Positions 54,569 to 63,441 of a DNA stretch of 64,000 nt are shown here, piece after piece. Origin of the DNA: Bordetella sp. FB-8 (lineage in GTDB: Bacteria > Pseudomonadota > Gammaproteobacteria > Burkholderiales > Burkholderiaceae_B); assembly GCF_000382185.1 (NCBI RefSeq), contig NZ_KB907784.1, positions 2,319,633 to 2,383,632 on the forward strand, written 5' to 3'. Below the pieces are notes generated by a model, which searched no databases, was not told the DNA's origin, and saw nothing but the letters and a program-made list of their open reading frames with translations. Every line of letters begins with the position of its first letter. Positions within the stretch are counted from its first letter, which is position 1. The position numbers were made by a program, and so were the translations under genes.

Positions 54569-55321
54569 TCAGAGCGCGATCGTCGCCGCGACGCTGGAGC
54601 CGCCGCAGACGAACAGATTCTGGCCTGTGATCCATTCGTTGGCGGGTTCCAGGAAAAAGGCGATGGCGCGCGCCACATCTTCGGCGGTGCCCAGCCGCTT
54701 GAGCGGGATCGACGCGGCCAGGGCATCGCGCTTGGGGTCGCCTACGGGCAGGCCTGCATCGAGCATGGGCGTGCCGATGGGACCGGGCGAGACGGTATTG
54801 ACGGTAATGCCGTAGGGCGCGAGTTCCAGCGACCAGGTCCGGTCCATCGACACGATGGCGGCCTTGGACGCCGAGTAGACAGTGCGTCCGGCCAGCCCGA
54901 CAATGGCGCGCGTGGACAGATTGACGATGCGGCCATAGCGCCGCTGCTTCATGCCGGGCACGACGGCCTGGGTCAGCAGGATGGCCGCGCGCACGTGCAG
55001 ATTCATCAGATCGTCGAAATCCTGGTCGGTGACTTCTTCGAGCGGTTTGTGGATGACGCGGCCGGCATTGTTGACCAGGATGTCGTAATCGCCTTCCCGT
55101 GCGATCTGCGCGGCGGCGCCCTTGACGGCGGCCGGATCGCTCAGGTCAATGGCGCGCTGGGTGAGCCTGGGGTGGCTGAATCCGGCGCGATCCGAGCGTG
55201 ACAGCGACACCACCTGGGCGCCCAGCTCCAGGAGCAGATCGCACAGCGCCGCCCCGATGCCGGTGCTGCCGCCGGTGATGAGGGCTTTCTGGCCATGCAG
55301 GGGCGCGCGGGATGTGCTCAT
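54569..55321 (-). CDS. SDR family oxidoreductase
   Basis: The 250-residue classical SDR has ITGGSTGIGAALCDLLLELGA, the LVNNAGRVIHKPL segment, YSASK active site and the terminal CGGSSVAATIAL. SerArg after the second strand (VVSLSRSDRAG) favours NADP(H). It begins 99 bp from the MFS gene on the same strand and precedes the hypothetical EthD-like gene. The AT-rich segment at 55358-55385 contains TTTAAGCTTGAAGCTTTAAA-like palindromic words that may be an operator. Confidence 0.87.
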   Translation of the reverse strand: MSTSRAPLHGQKALITGGSTGIGAALCDLLLELGAQVVSLSRSDRAGFSHPRLTQRAIDLSDPAAVKGAAAQIAREGDYDILVNNAGRVIHKPLEEVTDQDFDDLMNLHVRAAILLTQAVVPGMKQRRYGRIVNLSTRAIVGLAGRTVYSASKAAIVSMDRTWSLELAPYGITVNTVSPGPIGTPMLDAGLPVGDPKRDALAASIPLKRLGTAEDVARAIAFFLEPANEWITGQNLFVCGGSSVAATIAL

Positions 55322-55420
55322 GGTTGTCCTTGGGCGGAAGTTGTCCTGGAGCTACATAGTTTAAGCTTGAAGCTTTAAATTTCAAGCATGGAAAACCGCC
55401 GCGGCGGCGTGACGCGAAAG

Positions 55421-56839
55421 TCAGTGGCCGCCAGCCGTGGCCGAGGCGCCGGCCACGCTGCTGCCCCCGTCGATCGGCATGCGCCGCGTGATCGCGATCG
55501 ACGCAACCGAGAACATGCCCACAATCAGGAAGGCGGGCCAGAAATCGGTCCAGGCCAACTGCGCGTGGCCGTTCAGCGACTGCGACAGATGCAGCAGCAT
55601 GCCCGCGATGGTCACGCCCAGGCCCAGCGACATCTGCTGGATGACGCTGGCCACGCTGGTGGAGCGGCCGACGTCGCGGGTCTCGATGTCGGCATAGGCC
55701 AGGGAATTGAGGCTGGTGAACTGCAGCGCGGGGAAAATGCCACCCAGGGTCACGATGAACCAGATGGTCAGCCAGGACATGCCCGGGTGCAGGACGCCGC
55801 ACAGGGCCACGGCCATGCCGCACAGTACGGCGTTGACGATCAGCACATTACGAAAGCCCCAGCGCTTGAGGATCTTGATGGCGACGGTCTTGGTGCAGAA
55901 ACTGCCGATGGCCGAACAACAGGTGATGATGCCGCCTTCGAAGGCCGTCATGCCCAGTCCGTCCTGCAGCAGCAGCGGCAGCAGAAACGGCAGCGCGCCC
56001 AGGCCGATGCGAAACAGCGAACCGCCCAGCACGCTGCAATTGAAGGTGGGGATGCGCAGAAAGCTCAGGTCCAGCAGCGGATTTTCCACGCGCTGCGAGT
56101 AGATCCAGTACAGGCCCAGGAGCAGCGCGCCGATCAGGACCAGGCCCACCGCCGTGCTCTCCAGGATCAGGCCGCTGCCTATCGTCGACATGCCCAGCAT
56201 GAAGAGCGAAGCGCCCAGGCCCGTCAGGACAAAGCCGGTCCAGTCCAGCTTGCCAGGGTGATCTTCGTGGCTGTTCTCGATGTAGCGGTTGGTGAGGTAG
56301 ATGCCCAGGATACCGATGGGCACGTTGATGAAGAACATCAGGCGCCAGTTCAGATAGGTGGTGATGAAGCCTCCCAGGAGCGGCCCCAGCACCGGTCCGG
56401 CCTGGGCCGGGATGGTCAGATAGGTGACGGCCCGGATGAACTCCGACTTGGGTACGGCGCGAAACATCAGGATGCGGCCCACGGGCACCATCATCGCGCC
56501 GCCCACGCCCTGGATGAAGCGGGCCAGCACCAGCGTGGTCAGCGAGGTGGCCGCCGCGCACAACAGCGATCCCACGACGAAGGTTGCGATGGCGGTGCGA
56601 AAGACCGTACGCGCGCCGAAGCGGTCGGCCACCCAGCCGCAGATGGGGATGAAGACGCCCAGACCCACGACGTAGCTGGTGACGGCTAGCTTGAGCGTGA
56701 TCGGGTTGTGCCCCAGGTCGCGCGCCAGCACGGGAATGGCGGTGACCAAGATGGTCGAATCCACATTCTCCATGAGCAGCGCGCAGGCAACAATGAGCGG
56801 CACGATGAGCGGGCCGAAGCGGGAGGATGTCAAAGGCAT
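55421..56839 (-). CDS. MFS drug-resistance exporter, DHA2 (EmrB/QacA) family
   Basis: The protein (472 residues from the ATG at 56839; an ATG at 56869 is possible) has 14 hydrophobic segments. DHA2 motifs are LMENVDSTILVTAIPVLARDLG in TM1, GWVADRFGARTVFRTAIA (motif A), and the antiporter motif C-like AQAGPVLGPLLGGFI in TM5. It should export hydrophobic compounds by proton antiport. It is divergent from the thiopurine methyltransferase gene. A large upstream extension of the frame and a long antisense frame are non-coding shadows. Confidence 0.92.
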   Translation of the reverse strand: MPLTSSRFGPLIVPLIVACALLMENVDSTILVTAIPVLARDLGHNPITLKLAVTSYVVGLGVFIPICGWVADRFGARTVFRTAIATFVVGSLLCAAATSLTTLVLARFIQGVGGAMMVPVGRILMFRAVPKSEFIRAVTYLTIPAQAGPVLGPLLGGFITTYLNWRLMFFINVPIGILGIYLTNRYIENSHEDHPGKLDWTGFVLTGLGASLFMLGMSTIGSGLILESTAVGLVLIGALLLGLYWIYSQRVENPLLDLSFLRIPTFNCSVLGGSLFRIGLGALPFLLPLLLQDGLGMTAFEGGIITCCSAIGSFCTKTVAIKILKRWGFRNVLIVNAVLCGMAVALCGVLHPGMSWLTIWFIVTLGGIFPALQFTSLNSLAYADIETRDVGRSTSVASVIQQMSLGLGVTIAGMLLHLSQSLNGHAQLAWTDFWPAFLIVGMFSVASIAITRRMPIDGGSSVAGASATAGGH

Positions 56840-56971
56840 GGCGGATTGCGGCAGGAGGTGCCGGGGCATTATGACATTGAAGGCTGAAAGGAAACCGAAG
56901 ATCGCTTCGAGTATTCTTGCCCGAGCGCGGCCGGCCAGGCCGGCCGCGAACGCAGGCAAAGGAGCAAAGGA

Positions 56972-57634
56972 ATGGATTCGCATTTTTGGCTGGAGCGCTG
57001 GCGCCAGGGGCAGACCGGGTTCCACATGAAAAAGACCACGCCCCTGCTGGCCAAGTATTGGCCGGCCCTGGGCCTGGCCCGGAAGGGCCGGGTGCTGGTG
57101 CCCCTGTGCGGCAAGTCGCTGGACATGCTCTGGTTGGCCGGCCAGGGTCACCAGGTCCTGGGCGTGGAGCTGTCTGCGCTGGCCGTAGAGCAGTTCTTCG
57201 CTGAAAACCGGCTCGTGCCTCAGATGCGCCCGGTGCCGGCAGGCACGCTTTACAGCGCGGGCGACATCCAGATCCTGTGTGGCGACATCTTCGCGCTGGG
57301 CCAGGCCGACTTCGCAGGATGCGTGGCTGCCTATGATCGGGCGGCCCTGGTTGCACTGCCGACGCCCATGCGCGAGCGCTATGCGCGCCACGTCTACGGA
57401 CAACTGCCTGCCGAGTGCCGGGCCTTGCTTCTCACGCTCGAGTATGACCAGCAGGAGATGGCCGGTCCGCCCTTTGCAGTTCTTGAAGAAGAAGTCCGGA
57501 CTTTGTATGCATCCTGGGCCGGGGTCTGCGTATTGGATCGGCGCGGCATTCTGGACAAGGAACCGTCGTTCGCCGCCCGCGGTCTGACCCGGCTGGATAC
57601 GGTGGTCTACGAATTGCGGCGGACCCTGGCTTGA
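56972..57634 (+). CDS. tpm: Thiopurine S-methyltransferase
   Basis: The 220-residue protein starts HFWLERWRQGQTGFHM and has RVLVPLCGKSLDMLWLAGQGHQVLGVELS, the SAM-binding core specific to bacterial Tpm. GDIFALGQADFAGCVAAYDRAALVALP and LLLTLEYDQQEMAGPPF also match. These enzymes methylate thiols and, in bacteria, confer resistance to tellurite or selenite by forming volatile products. Family length is about 215-220, so it is complete. Divergent from the MFS exporter across about 130 bp. Confidence 0.95.
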   Translation: MDSHFWLERWRQGQTGFHMKKTTPLLAKYWPALGLARKGRVLVPLCGKSLDMLWLAGQGHQVLGVELSALAVEQFFAENRLVPQMRPVPAGTLYSAGDIQILCGDIFALGQADFAGCVAAYDRAALVALPTPMRERYARHVYGQLPAECRALLLTLEYDQQEMAGPPFAVLEEEVRTLYASWAGVCVLDRRGILDKEPSFAARGLTRLDTVVYELRRTLA

Positions 57635-57748
57635 ATTCGCGCCGTCGGAGTTTTCGGTGTGCTGCTACCATGTTTTTGAATTTTTTTACGTGCATTGTGA
57701 ACACTCTGCGCCGCGCCCTTGGGCCGCGGCGTATTCGGGAGGGCGATT

Positions 57749-58585
57749 TTGCTGAAGTCCTGGCTGCGTAAGTTGCACGCCGTGGCGCTTGCCAGGGGAG
57801 CGTCCGGCGCGGACGCGCATGATGCCCAGCCTGAATCGAGCGGCAAGCACCTGGAAATCGTCCATTTGCTGCGCTCGGTGCGCGACGAGCAGTCCCTGGC
57901 GATCATTTCGCTGAACGGACAGGCCGACAACGGCGTCACCACGCTTCTGGAAGTCGTCCAGCAGGCCAAGATGCTTGTCTTTGCCGGTTTGTCCGATTCC
58001 GGCCTGACCGAGCAGCTACTGGCTAACCGCGGCCCGCACGTGGTCTCGACTTCCTGCGACCAGGTCTATCTCATGTTCGAGATCGAAGGCCTGGAGAAGA
58101 CGGATTATTTCGGCCGTCCCGCACTCAAGGCCGGCCTGCCCAGGACTGTCACCTACATGCAGCGGCGCGATGCCTTTCGTACCGCCGTCCCGCCGGACAA
58201 GGACGTGAATTGCACGATTCTGCAGAAGGACGCCGCCATCCATCCCACGGCCGGCCGGCTGGCCGTGCGCGATCTGAGCGTGACGGGCCTGGCCCTGGCC
58301 GATCCGGCGCGCGTGCTCGATGCCGAGTACGGCAGCCTCTACGCGGCCCGGCTGGACATCCCCCGTGCGGGCGCCTTCGATGTAAACCTGAGCGTGATCC
58401 ATGCCAGCGGCGAAGAGCCCGCTTACAATGGCACGGCCAAGGCGCGCCGCATCGGCTGCTCCTTCGTCGATATGCCCTGGAGCGTGCGCATCCGCATCCA
58501 GAGCTTCGTCAGCGACCTGCAGCGCGAGGAAATCATGCGTCAACGCGGTCTGTCGGGCCACGGTAAAATGCCGCCATCCGCCTGA
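57749..58585 (+). CDS. YcgR-like flagellar brake protein (PilZ domain)
   Basis: Numbered from a TTG at 57749, chosen because GGGAGGG lies 5 bp upstream; the open frame reaches further but without an RBS. The 278-residue protein has an N-terminal YcgR domain (about residues 35-130, including MFEIEGLEKTDYFGRPALKAGLP) and a PilZ domain from about 135. The c-di-GMP-binding RxxxR is in MQRRDAFRTAV, and D-x-S-x-x-G is in VRDLSVTGLAL. It would bind c-di-GMP and slow the flagellar motor, linking it to the c-di-GMP enzyme at 47-50 kb. Confidence 0.85.
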   Translation: MLKSWLRKLHAVALARGASGADAHDAQPESSGKHLEIVHLLRSVRDEQSLAIISLNGQADNGVTTLLEVVQQAKMLVFAGLSDSGLTEQLLANRGPHVVSTSCDQVYLMFEIEGLEKTDYFGRPALKAGLPRTVTYMQRRDAFRTAVPPDKDVNCTILQKDAAIHPTAGRLAVRDLSVTGLALADPARVLDAEYGSLYAARLDIPRAGAFDVNLSVIHASGEEPAYNGTAKARRIGCSFVDMPWSVRIRIQSFVSDLQREEIMRQRGLSGHGKMPPSA

Positions 58586-58608
58586 CAGGCGGACATGGCT
58601 TATCCATG

Positions 58609-58685
58609 CCGCCCTTAGCTCAGTTGGATAGAGCACTCGCCTTCTAAGCGAGCGGTCACACGTTCGAATCGTGTAGGGCGGACCA
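58609..58685 (+). tRNA. tRNA-Arg (anticodon TCT)
   Basis: A complete cloverleaf: acceptor CCGCCCT pairs with AGGGCGG, the D arm is GCTCAGTTGGATAGAGC, and the anticodon stem CTCGC/GCGAG encloses the loop CTTCTAA with anticodon TCT. The T arm contains GTTCGAATC. Discriminator A and CCA (58683-58685) are encoded. No mobile-element remnants are apparent beside it. Confidence 0.97.
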
Positions 58686-58720
58686 ACGGCTTATGCAGCG
58701 CATTTGCGCCGTCACTGTAT

Positions 58721-60535
58721 TCAATACCCGATCGCCGCGCCCGCCGGCCGGCGCGGATCGTTGGCGCCGTAGCGCCGACCTGCCTGCACGCCGGTATCGG
58801 CTACGGAATCGTTGCCCACTTGCGTCGCGCTCTCGCGCTGGCCGGGCAAGGCGCCGATCTGGATGATTTCCGCGGCGCCCCAGGGCGCCTCGGCCTTCAT
58901 GTCATAACCCATTGCCTTGAGTAGGCGCAGCGTATCCGGAGACAGGCCGCCCCGTTCGTAATCGACGACGTCGGGCAGCCACTGATGATGGATGCGCGGC
59001 GCATCCACGGCTTCCTGGGGCTGCATGCCAAAGTCGATCAGGTTCAATGCGACTTGCAGGACGATGGTGATGATGCGCGATCCGCCTGGTGAACCCAGCA
59101 CCAGCTTGACTTTGCCGTCGCGCAGGATGAGGGTCGGCGCCATCGACGACAGAGGCCGTTTGCCCGGCTCGATGTCATTGGCCTTGCCCTGTACCAGCCC
59201 GAAGAGATTGGGCGCGCCGGGTTTGGAGGTGAAATCGTCCATTTCGTCGTTCAGGAAGAACCCGTGGCCGGGCGCCATGACGCCAGCGCCGAAACGGCCA
59301 TTCAGGGTGTAGGTCACGGCCACCGCGTTGCCCTGGGCATCGACGACCGAATAATGCGTGGTCTGCGGTTTTTCCTCGGCTGCGGCGCCGGCGGCCGGCA
59401 AGTGCGACACGCCGGCAACGCCGGGTTTGATCCGATCCCGGATGGCCTGCGCGTGCGCGGGACTGAGCAGGCGATCGATGGGGTTGTGGACGAAGGCCGG
59501 GTCGCCCAGTTCGGTATTGCGGTCTTCGTAGGCGTGGCGCATGGCTTCGACCAGCGTGTGGACGTACTGGGCGGAACCAAAACCCATGGCATGCAGGTCG
59601 TAGCCCGAGAGCACGCCCAGCAGTTCGCACAGCGTCACGCCGCCGGAACTGGGCGGCGGCGCCGACAGCACGGTATAGCCCCGGTACTGGCAGGACAGGG
59701 GCGCCGATTGCGTGACCCGGTAATGCGCCAGGTCCGATGTCCGCAACACGCCGCCGGACTGGCGTGACGCGCGCCCGATCGCAGCGGCGATCGGGCCATG
59801 GTAGAAGGCGCCGGCGCCGTGATCCGCAATGGCTTTCAGCGTGGCGGCCAGATCGCGCTGGATCAGACGCTCGCCGGGCCGCAACGGGCTGCCGTCCGGA
59901 TGCAGGAAAATGCGCCGCGCCTGCGGATTGCGGCGAAAGCGCGCCGTGTCCAGATCCAGAATGGCGGCGTCGTCGCGCGTGAGCACGAAACCCTTGCTGG
60001 CCAGCGCGATAGCGGGCGCCATCACCTCGCGGCGCGGCAAGGTGCCGAATTCCCGCAGGGCGGTATCCAGCCCCAGGACGGTGCCGGGGACCGCCACGGC
60101 GCGCCAGCCGTCCAGGCTGGCGCGGGGCTCGATCTGGCCCCGGGCGTCCAGATACATGCCCGGCGTCGCCCGCGCGGGGGCGGTTTCACGGAAATTCAGG
60201 AACACATTGCGGCCGTCGGCCAGGTGCAATGTCATGAACCCTCCGCCGCCCAGATTGCCGCAGCAAGGGTCCACCACGGCCAGCGCATAACCCATCGCGA
60301 CCGCGGCATCGACGGCGTTGCCGCCGCGCTTGAGGATGTCTTCCCCGGCCTGCGAGGCCAGGCGCTGGGCCGAGACCACCATGGCATGCCGGCCCTGGAC
60401 CGCGGGCAGCGACGCGGCGCGAGCGGGCTGACCCGGCAGTCCATGCAGCGCGGCGCACGCCAGCGCAACCCGAAGCAGGTCGCGCGAAAGGCGGCGCAGC
60501 CGCCGCCATGACAGGGGGAAAACGGAACAAAGCAT
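58721..60535 (-). CDS. ggt: Gamma-glutamyltranspeptidase
   Basis: From the ATG at 60535 the precursor has 604 residues. It starts with a signal peptide (basic start, hydrophobic LLRVALACAALHGL, cleavage about ARAA at 40). The Ntn-hydrolase nucleophile is T392, first Thr of TTHYSVVD, where autocleavage yields large and small subunits. Substrate-binding LNFRETAPA and PSSGGVTLCELL, and late KRPLSSMAPT and GSPGGSRII loops are present. It cleaves gamma-glutamyl bonds of glutathione in the periplasm. A longer upstream open frame has no signal-peptide character. GGAG precedes the start. Confidence 0.95.
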   Translation of the reverse strand: MLCSVFPLSWRRLRRLSRDLLRVALACAALHGLPGQPARAASLPAVQGRHAMVVSAQRLASQAGEDILKRGGNAVDAAVAMGYALAVVDPCCGNLGGGGFMTLHLADGRNVFLNFRETAPARATPGMYLDARGQIEPRASLDGWRAVAVPGTVLGLDTALREFGTLPRREVMAPAIALASKGFVLTRDDAAILDLDTARFRRNPQARRIFLHPDGSPLRPGERLIQRDLAATLKAIADHGAGAFYHGPIAAAIGRASRQSGGVLRTSDLAHYRVTQSAPLSCQYRGYTVLSAPPPSSGGVTLCELLGVLSGYDLHAMGFGSAQYVHTLVEAMRHAYEDRNTELGDPAFVHNPIDRLLSPAHAQAIRDRIKPGVAGVSHLPAAGAAAEEKPQTTHYSVVDAQGNAVAVTYTLNGRFGAGVMAPGHGFFLNDEMDDFTSKPGAPNLFGLVQGKANDIEPGKRPLSSMAPTLILRDGKVKLVLGSPGGSRIITIVLQVALNLIDFGMQPQEAVDAPRIHHQWLPDVVDYERGGLSPDTLRLLKAMGYDMKAEAPWGAAEIIQIGALPGQRESATQVGNDSVADTGVQAGRRYGANDPRRPAGAAIGY

Positions 60536-60703
60536 CGGGGGGTCTCCATTGTCGGGGATTCGCCCGGTCGGAACGAACCCGGGCACTCCCTGTATGGGCC
60601 CGTGCCGCGCCAGTCTTGCGTTGTATCGCAAATTCCGCGTGAACTGTAGGGCGCCAGGGGTGCCTGGGCGGGGGGCAGGCGAGGTTGCCGCGTTCGCCAA
60701 GCC

Positions 60704-60994
60704 TCAGGCGCCGTGCAGCGTGTCCATGAGCCGCGCCAGCTGTACGTCCAGTTCGGTCACGCCGCCCGCGTCGTGCGTGGACAGCACGACTTCGACCCGG
60801 TTGTAGACATTGAACCATTCGGGATGGTGATCCATCCGCTCGGCTGCGAGTGCCGCGCGCGTCATGAAGCCGAAGGCGGCGTTGAAGTCTTTGAAGAGAA
60901 AGGTCTTGGCTATGGCGTCGCGCCCGTCGACGGCTGTCCAGCCAGTCAGCGAGGACAGCGCTTTCGCCGCGCCGATTTTGTCCGGTCTTTGCAT
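60704..60994 (-). CDS. phhB: 4a-hydroxytetrahydrobiopterin dehydratase (pterin-4a-carbinolamine dehydratase)
   Basis: The 96-residue protein has the family signature [30 protein letters not shown], including the catalytic His-His-Pro segment, preceded by [19 protein letters not shown]. It recycles the carbinolamine formed by aromatic amino-acid hydroxylases. The start at 60994 gives the normal length. No phenylalanine hydroxylase gene is adjacent; ggt lies downstream after 168 bp that holds nothing recognisable. Confidence 0.95.
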   Translation of the reverse strand: MQRPDKIGAAKALSSLTGWTAVDGRDAIAKTFLFKDFNAAFGFMTRAALAAERMDHHPEWFNVYNRVEVVLSTHDAGGVTELDVQLARLMDTLHGA

Positions 60995-61269
60995 GTCTAT
61001 CTCCAGGTTTCGGGTCCGCGTTCGGCGCGCAATCCATCGATGACGGCGCGCAGGGCACCTCCCTGCCGAGGGCGCCGATGCGTTGCCAGGATCCGGCCGC
61101 ATGTAATTTTCGCGCTTAATCAAAGTCGAGGGTGTCTGGAAATTCTGGATTTCCCGTATCGGTATGGTGTAAACGCCCCGTAATTTTGAACGATTATGCT
61201 CCATGGCCCTTAATGCTCGTAAACTGCCCAAGCCGTCGGTGACTGGCGGCTAGCTCTCAGGAGAAGTCG

Positions 61270-62400
61270 ATGACAAAGTTGGTTAAAACTGCAAGCTGCA
61301 AGATTGTTGTCTCCGAGATTGCCATCGCTATTGCCGCCGCGGCGGCACTTCCGGCGGTCGCCCACGCCGACAAGCTCGGCGATCTTTATGCCGCCGCCAA
61401 GAAAGAAGGCGCGCTGACGGTAATCGCCCTGCCGCACGACTGGTGCGGTTATGGCGATCTGATCACCGCCTTCAAGGCCAAGTATCCCGGAATCACCGTC
61501 AACGAACTGAATCCGGACGCCGGCAGCGCCGACGAACTGCAGGCCATCCGGGCCAACAAGGGCAACACGGGCCCGCAGGCGCCCGACGTCATCGACGTGG
61601 GCTTGGCCTTCGCGCCGGCTGCCAAGAAGGAGGGGCTGCTCCAGCCCTACAAGGTCTCGACCTGGAACGAAATCGGCAACAACGTCAAGGATGCCGACGG
61701 CTACTGGTACGGCGACTACTACGGGGCCATCGCCTTCGGCGTGAACAAGGACCTCATCAAGGACGATCCCACCAGCTGGGCCGACCTCAAGAAAAAGGAA
61801 TACTCCCACTCGGTCGCGCTGGCGGGCGATCCGCGCTCGGCGGCCGAGGCCATACTCGGCGTCATGTCGGCCGGCCTGTCGATGGGTGGCAAGCCCGGCG
61901 CGGATGCGGGCAAGAAGGGGTTGGAAATGTTCGCCGAGCTCAACAAGATCGGCAATTTCGTGCCCGTCATCGGCAAGGCCGGCACGCTTGCCCAGGGCCA
62001 GACCCCCATCATCATCGGTTGGGACTACAACCTGCTGGCCTGGCGCGACGGTCTGAAGGGCAATCCCCCGGTGGATGTGGTCGTGCCGAAAACGGGCGCG
62101 CTGGCGGGCGTCTACGTGCAGGCGATCAGCGCCTATGCGCCGCATCCGAACGCGGCCAAGCTCTGGGAGGAGTTCCTGTATTCCGACCAGGGGCAGATCG
62201 GCTGGCTGCAGGGCTATTGCCACCCGGCGCGGTTCAACGCCATGTCGGCGGCCCACAAGTTCTCGCAGGCCATGCTCGACAGGCTGCCGCCCGCGGCAGA
62301 CTATAAAAATGCCGTGTTTCCGACCATCGAGGAACAAAGCGCCAACAAGGACGTGATCGTCGCCGGCTGGGACAAGGTTGTCGGCGCCAACGTCAAGTAA
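61270..62400 (+). CDS. ABC transporter extracellular solute-binding protein (Fe3+/polyamine/phosphonate type)
   Basis: The 376-residue precursor has a Sec signal peptide ending AVAHA (about residue 33). The mature protein is a family 1 binding protein: LYAAAKKEGALTVIALP, KAKYPGITVNELNPDAGSADEL, GYWYGDYYGAIAFGVNKD and a late NAAKLWEEFLYSDQGQIGWLQGYCHPARF. This group serves iron(III), polyamines, 2-aminoethylphosphonate or thiamine, and the substrate cannot be fixed. AGGAG precedes the ATG. Two permease genes follow, so this is a complete importer except for an ATPase presumably beyond the window. Confidence 0.85.
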   Translation: MTKLVKTASCKIVVSEIAIAIAAAAALPAVAHADKLGDLYAAAKKEGALTVIALPHDWCGYGDLITAFKAKYPGITVNELNPDAGSADELQAIRANKGNTGPQAPDVIDVGLAFAPAAKKEGLLQPYKVSTWNEIGNNVKDADGYWYGDYYGAIAFGVNKDLIKDDPTSWADLKKKEYSHSVALAGDPRSAAEAILGVMSAGLSMGGKPGADAGKKGLEMFAELNKIGNFVPVIGKAGTLAQGQTPIIIGWDYNLLAWRDGLKGNPPVDVVVPKTGALAGVYVQAISAYAPHPNAAKLWEEFLYSDQGQIGWLQGYCHPARFNAMSAAHKFSQAMLDRLPPAADYKNAVFPTIEEQSANKDVIVAGWDKVVGANVK

Positions 62401-62421
62401 ACCCGGCCGTACCGCATGACA

Positions 62422-62451
62422 GGCTCCGCCCGCCGCGGCGGAGTCTTTTTT
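62422..62451 (+). terminator. Hairpin with T run between binding protein and permease
   Basis: A 9-bp stem with one G-T pair (62422-62430 with 62437-62445) and 6-nt loop is followed by six T. It resembles an intrinsic terminator and probably attenuates transcription into the permease genes. Confidence 0.75.
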
Positions 62452-62553
62452 CAGCCGGGCCGCGCCCTGGCGCAAGCACCCTTGGCGGGTGCAAGCCCCA
62501 GGGGGGAGCGGTGCGGCGGTTCTCCTTGTGTCTGTGATCGGAGCCGGAAAGGC

Positions 62554-63441
62554 ATGGCGACACGCACTTCTACGATTTTCCTGCCCGCCGCGCGTTCGCG
62601 GCAGGTGGGCAACTGGCTGGCGGTCGCGCCGTTTTTTCTCTTCGCGCTGCTCTTTCTGATCCTGCCGACCTTGAACATCGTGGTCGGCGCGTTCCGCGAC
62701 GTCGACGGTCACCTGACGCTGGGCAATCTGGTCAAGCTCTTTACGCCCTCGATACGCGATGCATTCTGGCTCTCGATACAGCTGAGCGTGCTGACGGCCG
62801 TGCTCGGCTGCCTGTTCGGCTTCACGATCGCCGCCGTGCTCACCTTCGGCAGGCTGCCCGGCGGGCTGCGCAGCGCAATCATCACGTTTTGCGGCGTGGC
62901 CGCAAATTTTGCCGGCGTGCCCCTTGCCTTTGCCTTCATCGCTACATTGGGGCGCCTGGGCTTTGTCACGCTGCTCCTGCGCGACTGGTTCGGCGTCTAT
63001 CTCTACGCGACCGGCTTTGATCTCATTTCCTTCAGTGGCCTGGCCATTACCTATCTTTATTTTCAGATTCCCCTCATGGTGCTGATCATCCTGCCGGCCC
63101 TGGAAGGACTGCGCCAGGAATGGAGCGAGGCGGCCGCGAGCCTGGGCGCGAGCGGTATCCAATACTGGCGCATGGTCGCCCTGCCGGTGCTCTGGCCATC
63201 GCTGCTGGGTACGCTGGCCTTGCTGTTCGCCAATTCCTTCGGCGCGGTCGCCACCGCCATCGCGCTCACCGGTTCTTCGCTTTCCATCGCGCCGATCATG
63301 CTCTTCGCGCAGATCCGCGGCGATGTGCTGAACGATCCGCATCTGGGCTATGCCATCGCGTTCGCCATGATTGCGCTGACCGGCGTCGCCAACGGCATCT
63401 ACATCTGCCTGCGCATGCGCGCCGAAAGGTGGGTCAAATGA
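62554..63441 (+). CDS. ABC transporter permease, first subunit
   Basis: The 295-residue inner-membrane protein has about six hydrophobic segments and the EAA loop EWSEAAASLGASGIQYWRMVALPVLWP near residue 190. It is of the PotB/CysT-like binding-protein-dependent permease class. The ATG at 62554 follows GGAAAGG; a longer upstream frame has no family match. The stop overlaps the next permease start by ATGA. Confidence 0.9.
   Translation: MATRTSTIFLPAARSRQVGNWLAVAPFFLFALLFLILPTLNIVVGAFRDVDGHLTLGNLVKLFTPSIRDAFWLSIQLSVLTAVLGCLFGFTIAAVLTFGRLPGGLRSAIITFCGVAANFAGVPLAFAFIATLGRLGFVTLLLRDWFGVYLYATGFDLISFSGLAITYLYFQIPLMVLIILPALEGLRQEWSEAAASLGASGIQYWRMVALPVLWPSLLGTLALLFANSFGAVATAIALTGSSLSIAPIMLFAQIRGDVLNDPHLGYAIAFAMIALTGVANGIYICLRMRAERWVK

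Noticed and set aside
55388..56689. A 433-codon plus-strand frame opposite the MFS exporter
   Set aside because: Arg/Gln/Asp/His-rich shadow of 14 membrane segments; the minus strand gives a typical DHA2 transporter.
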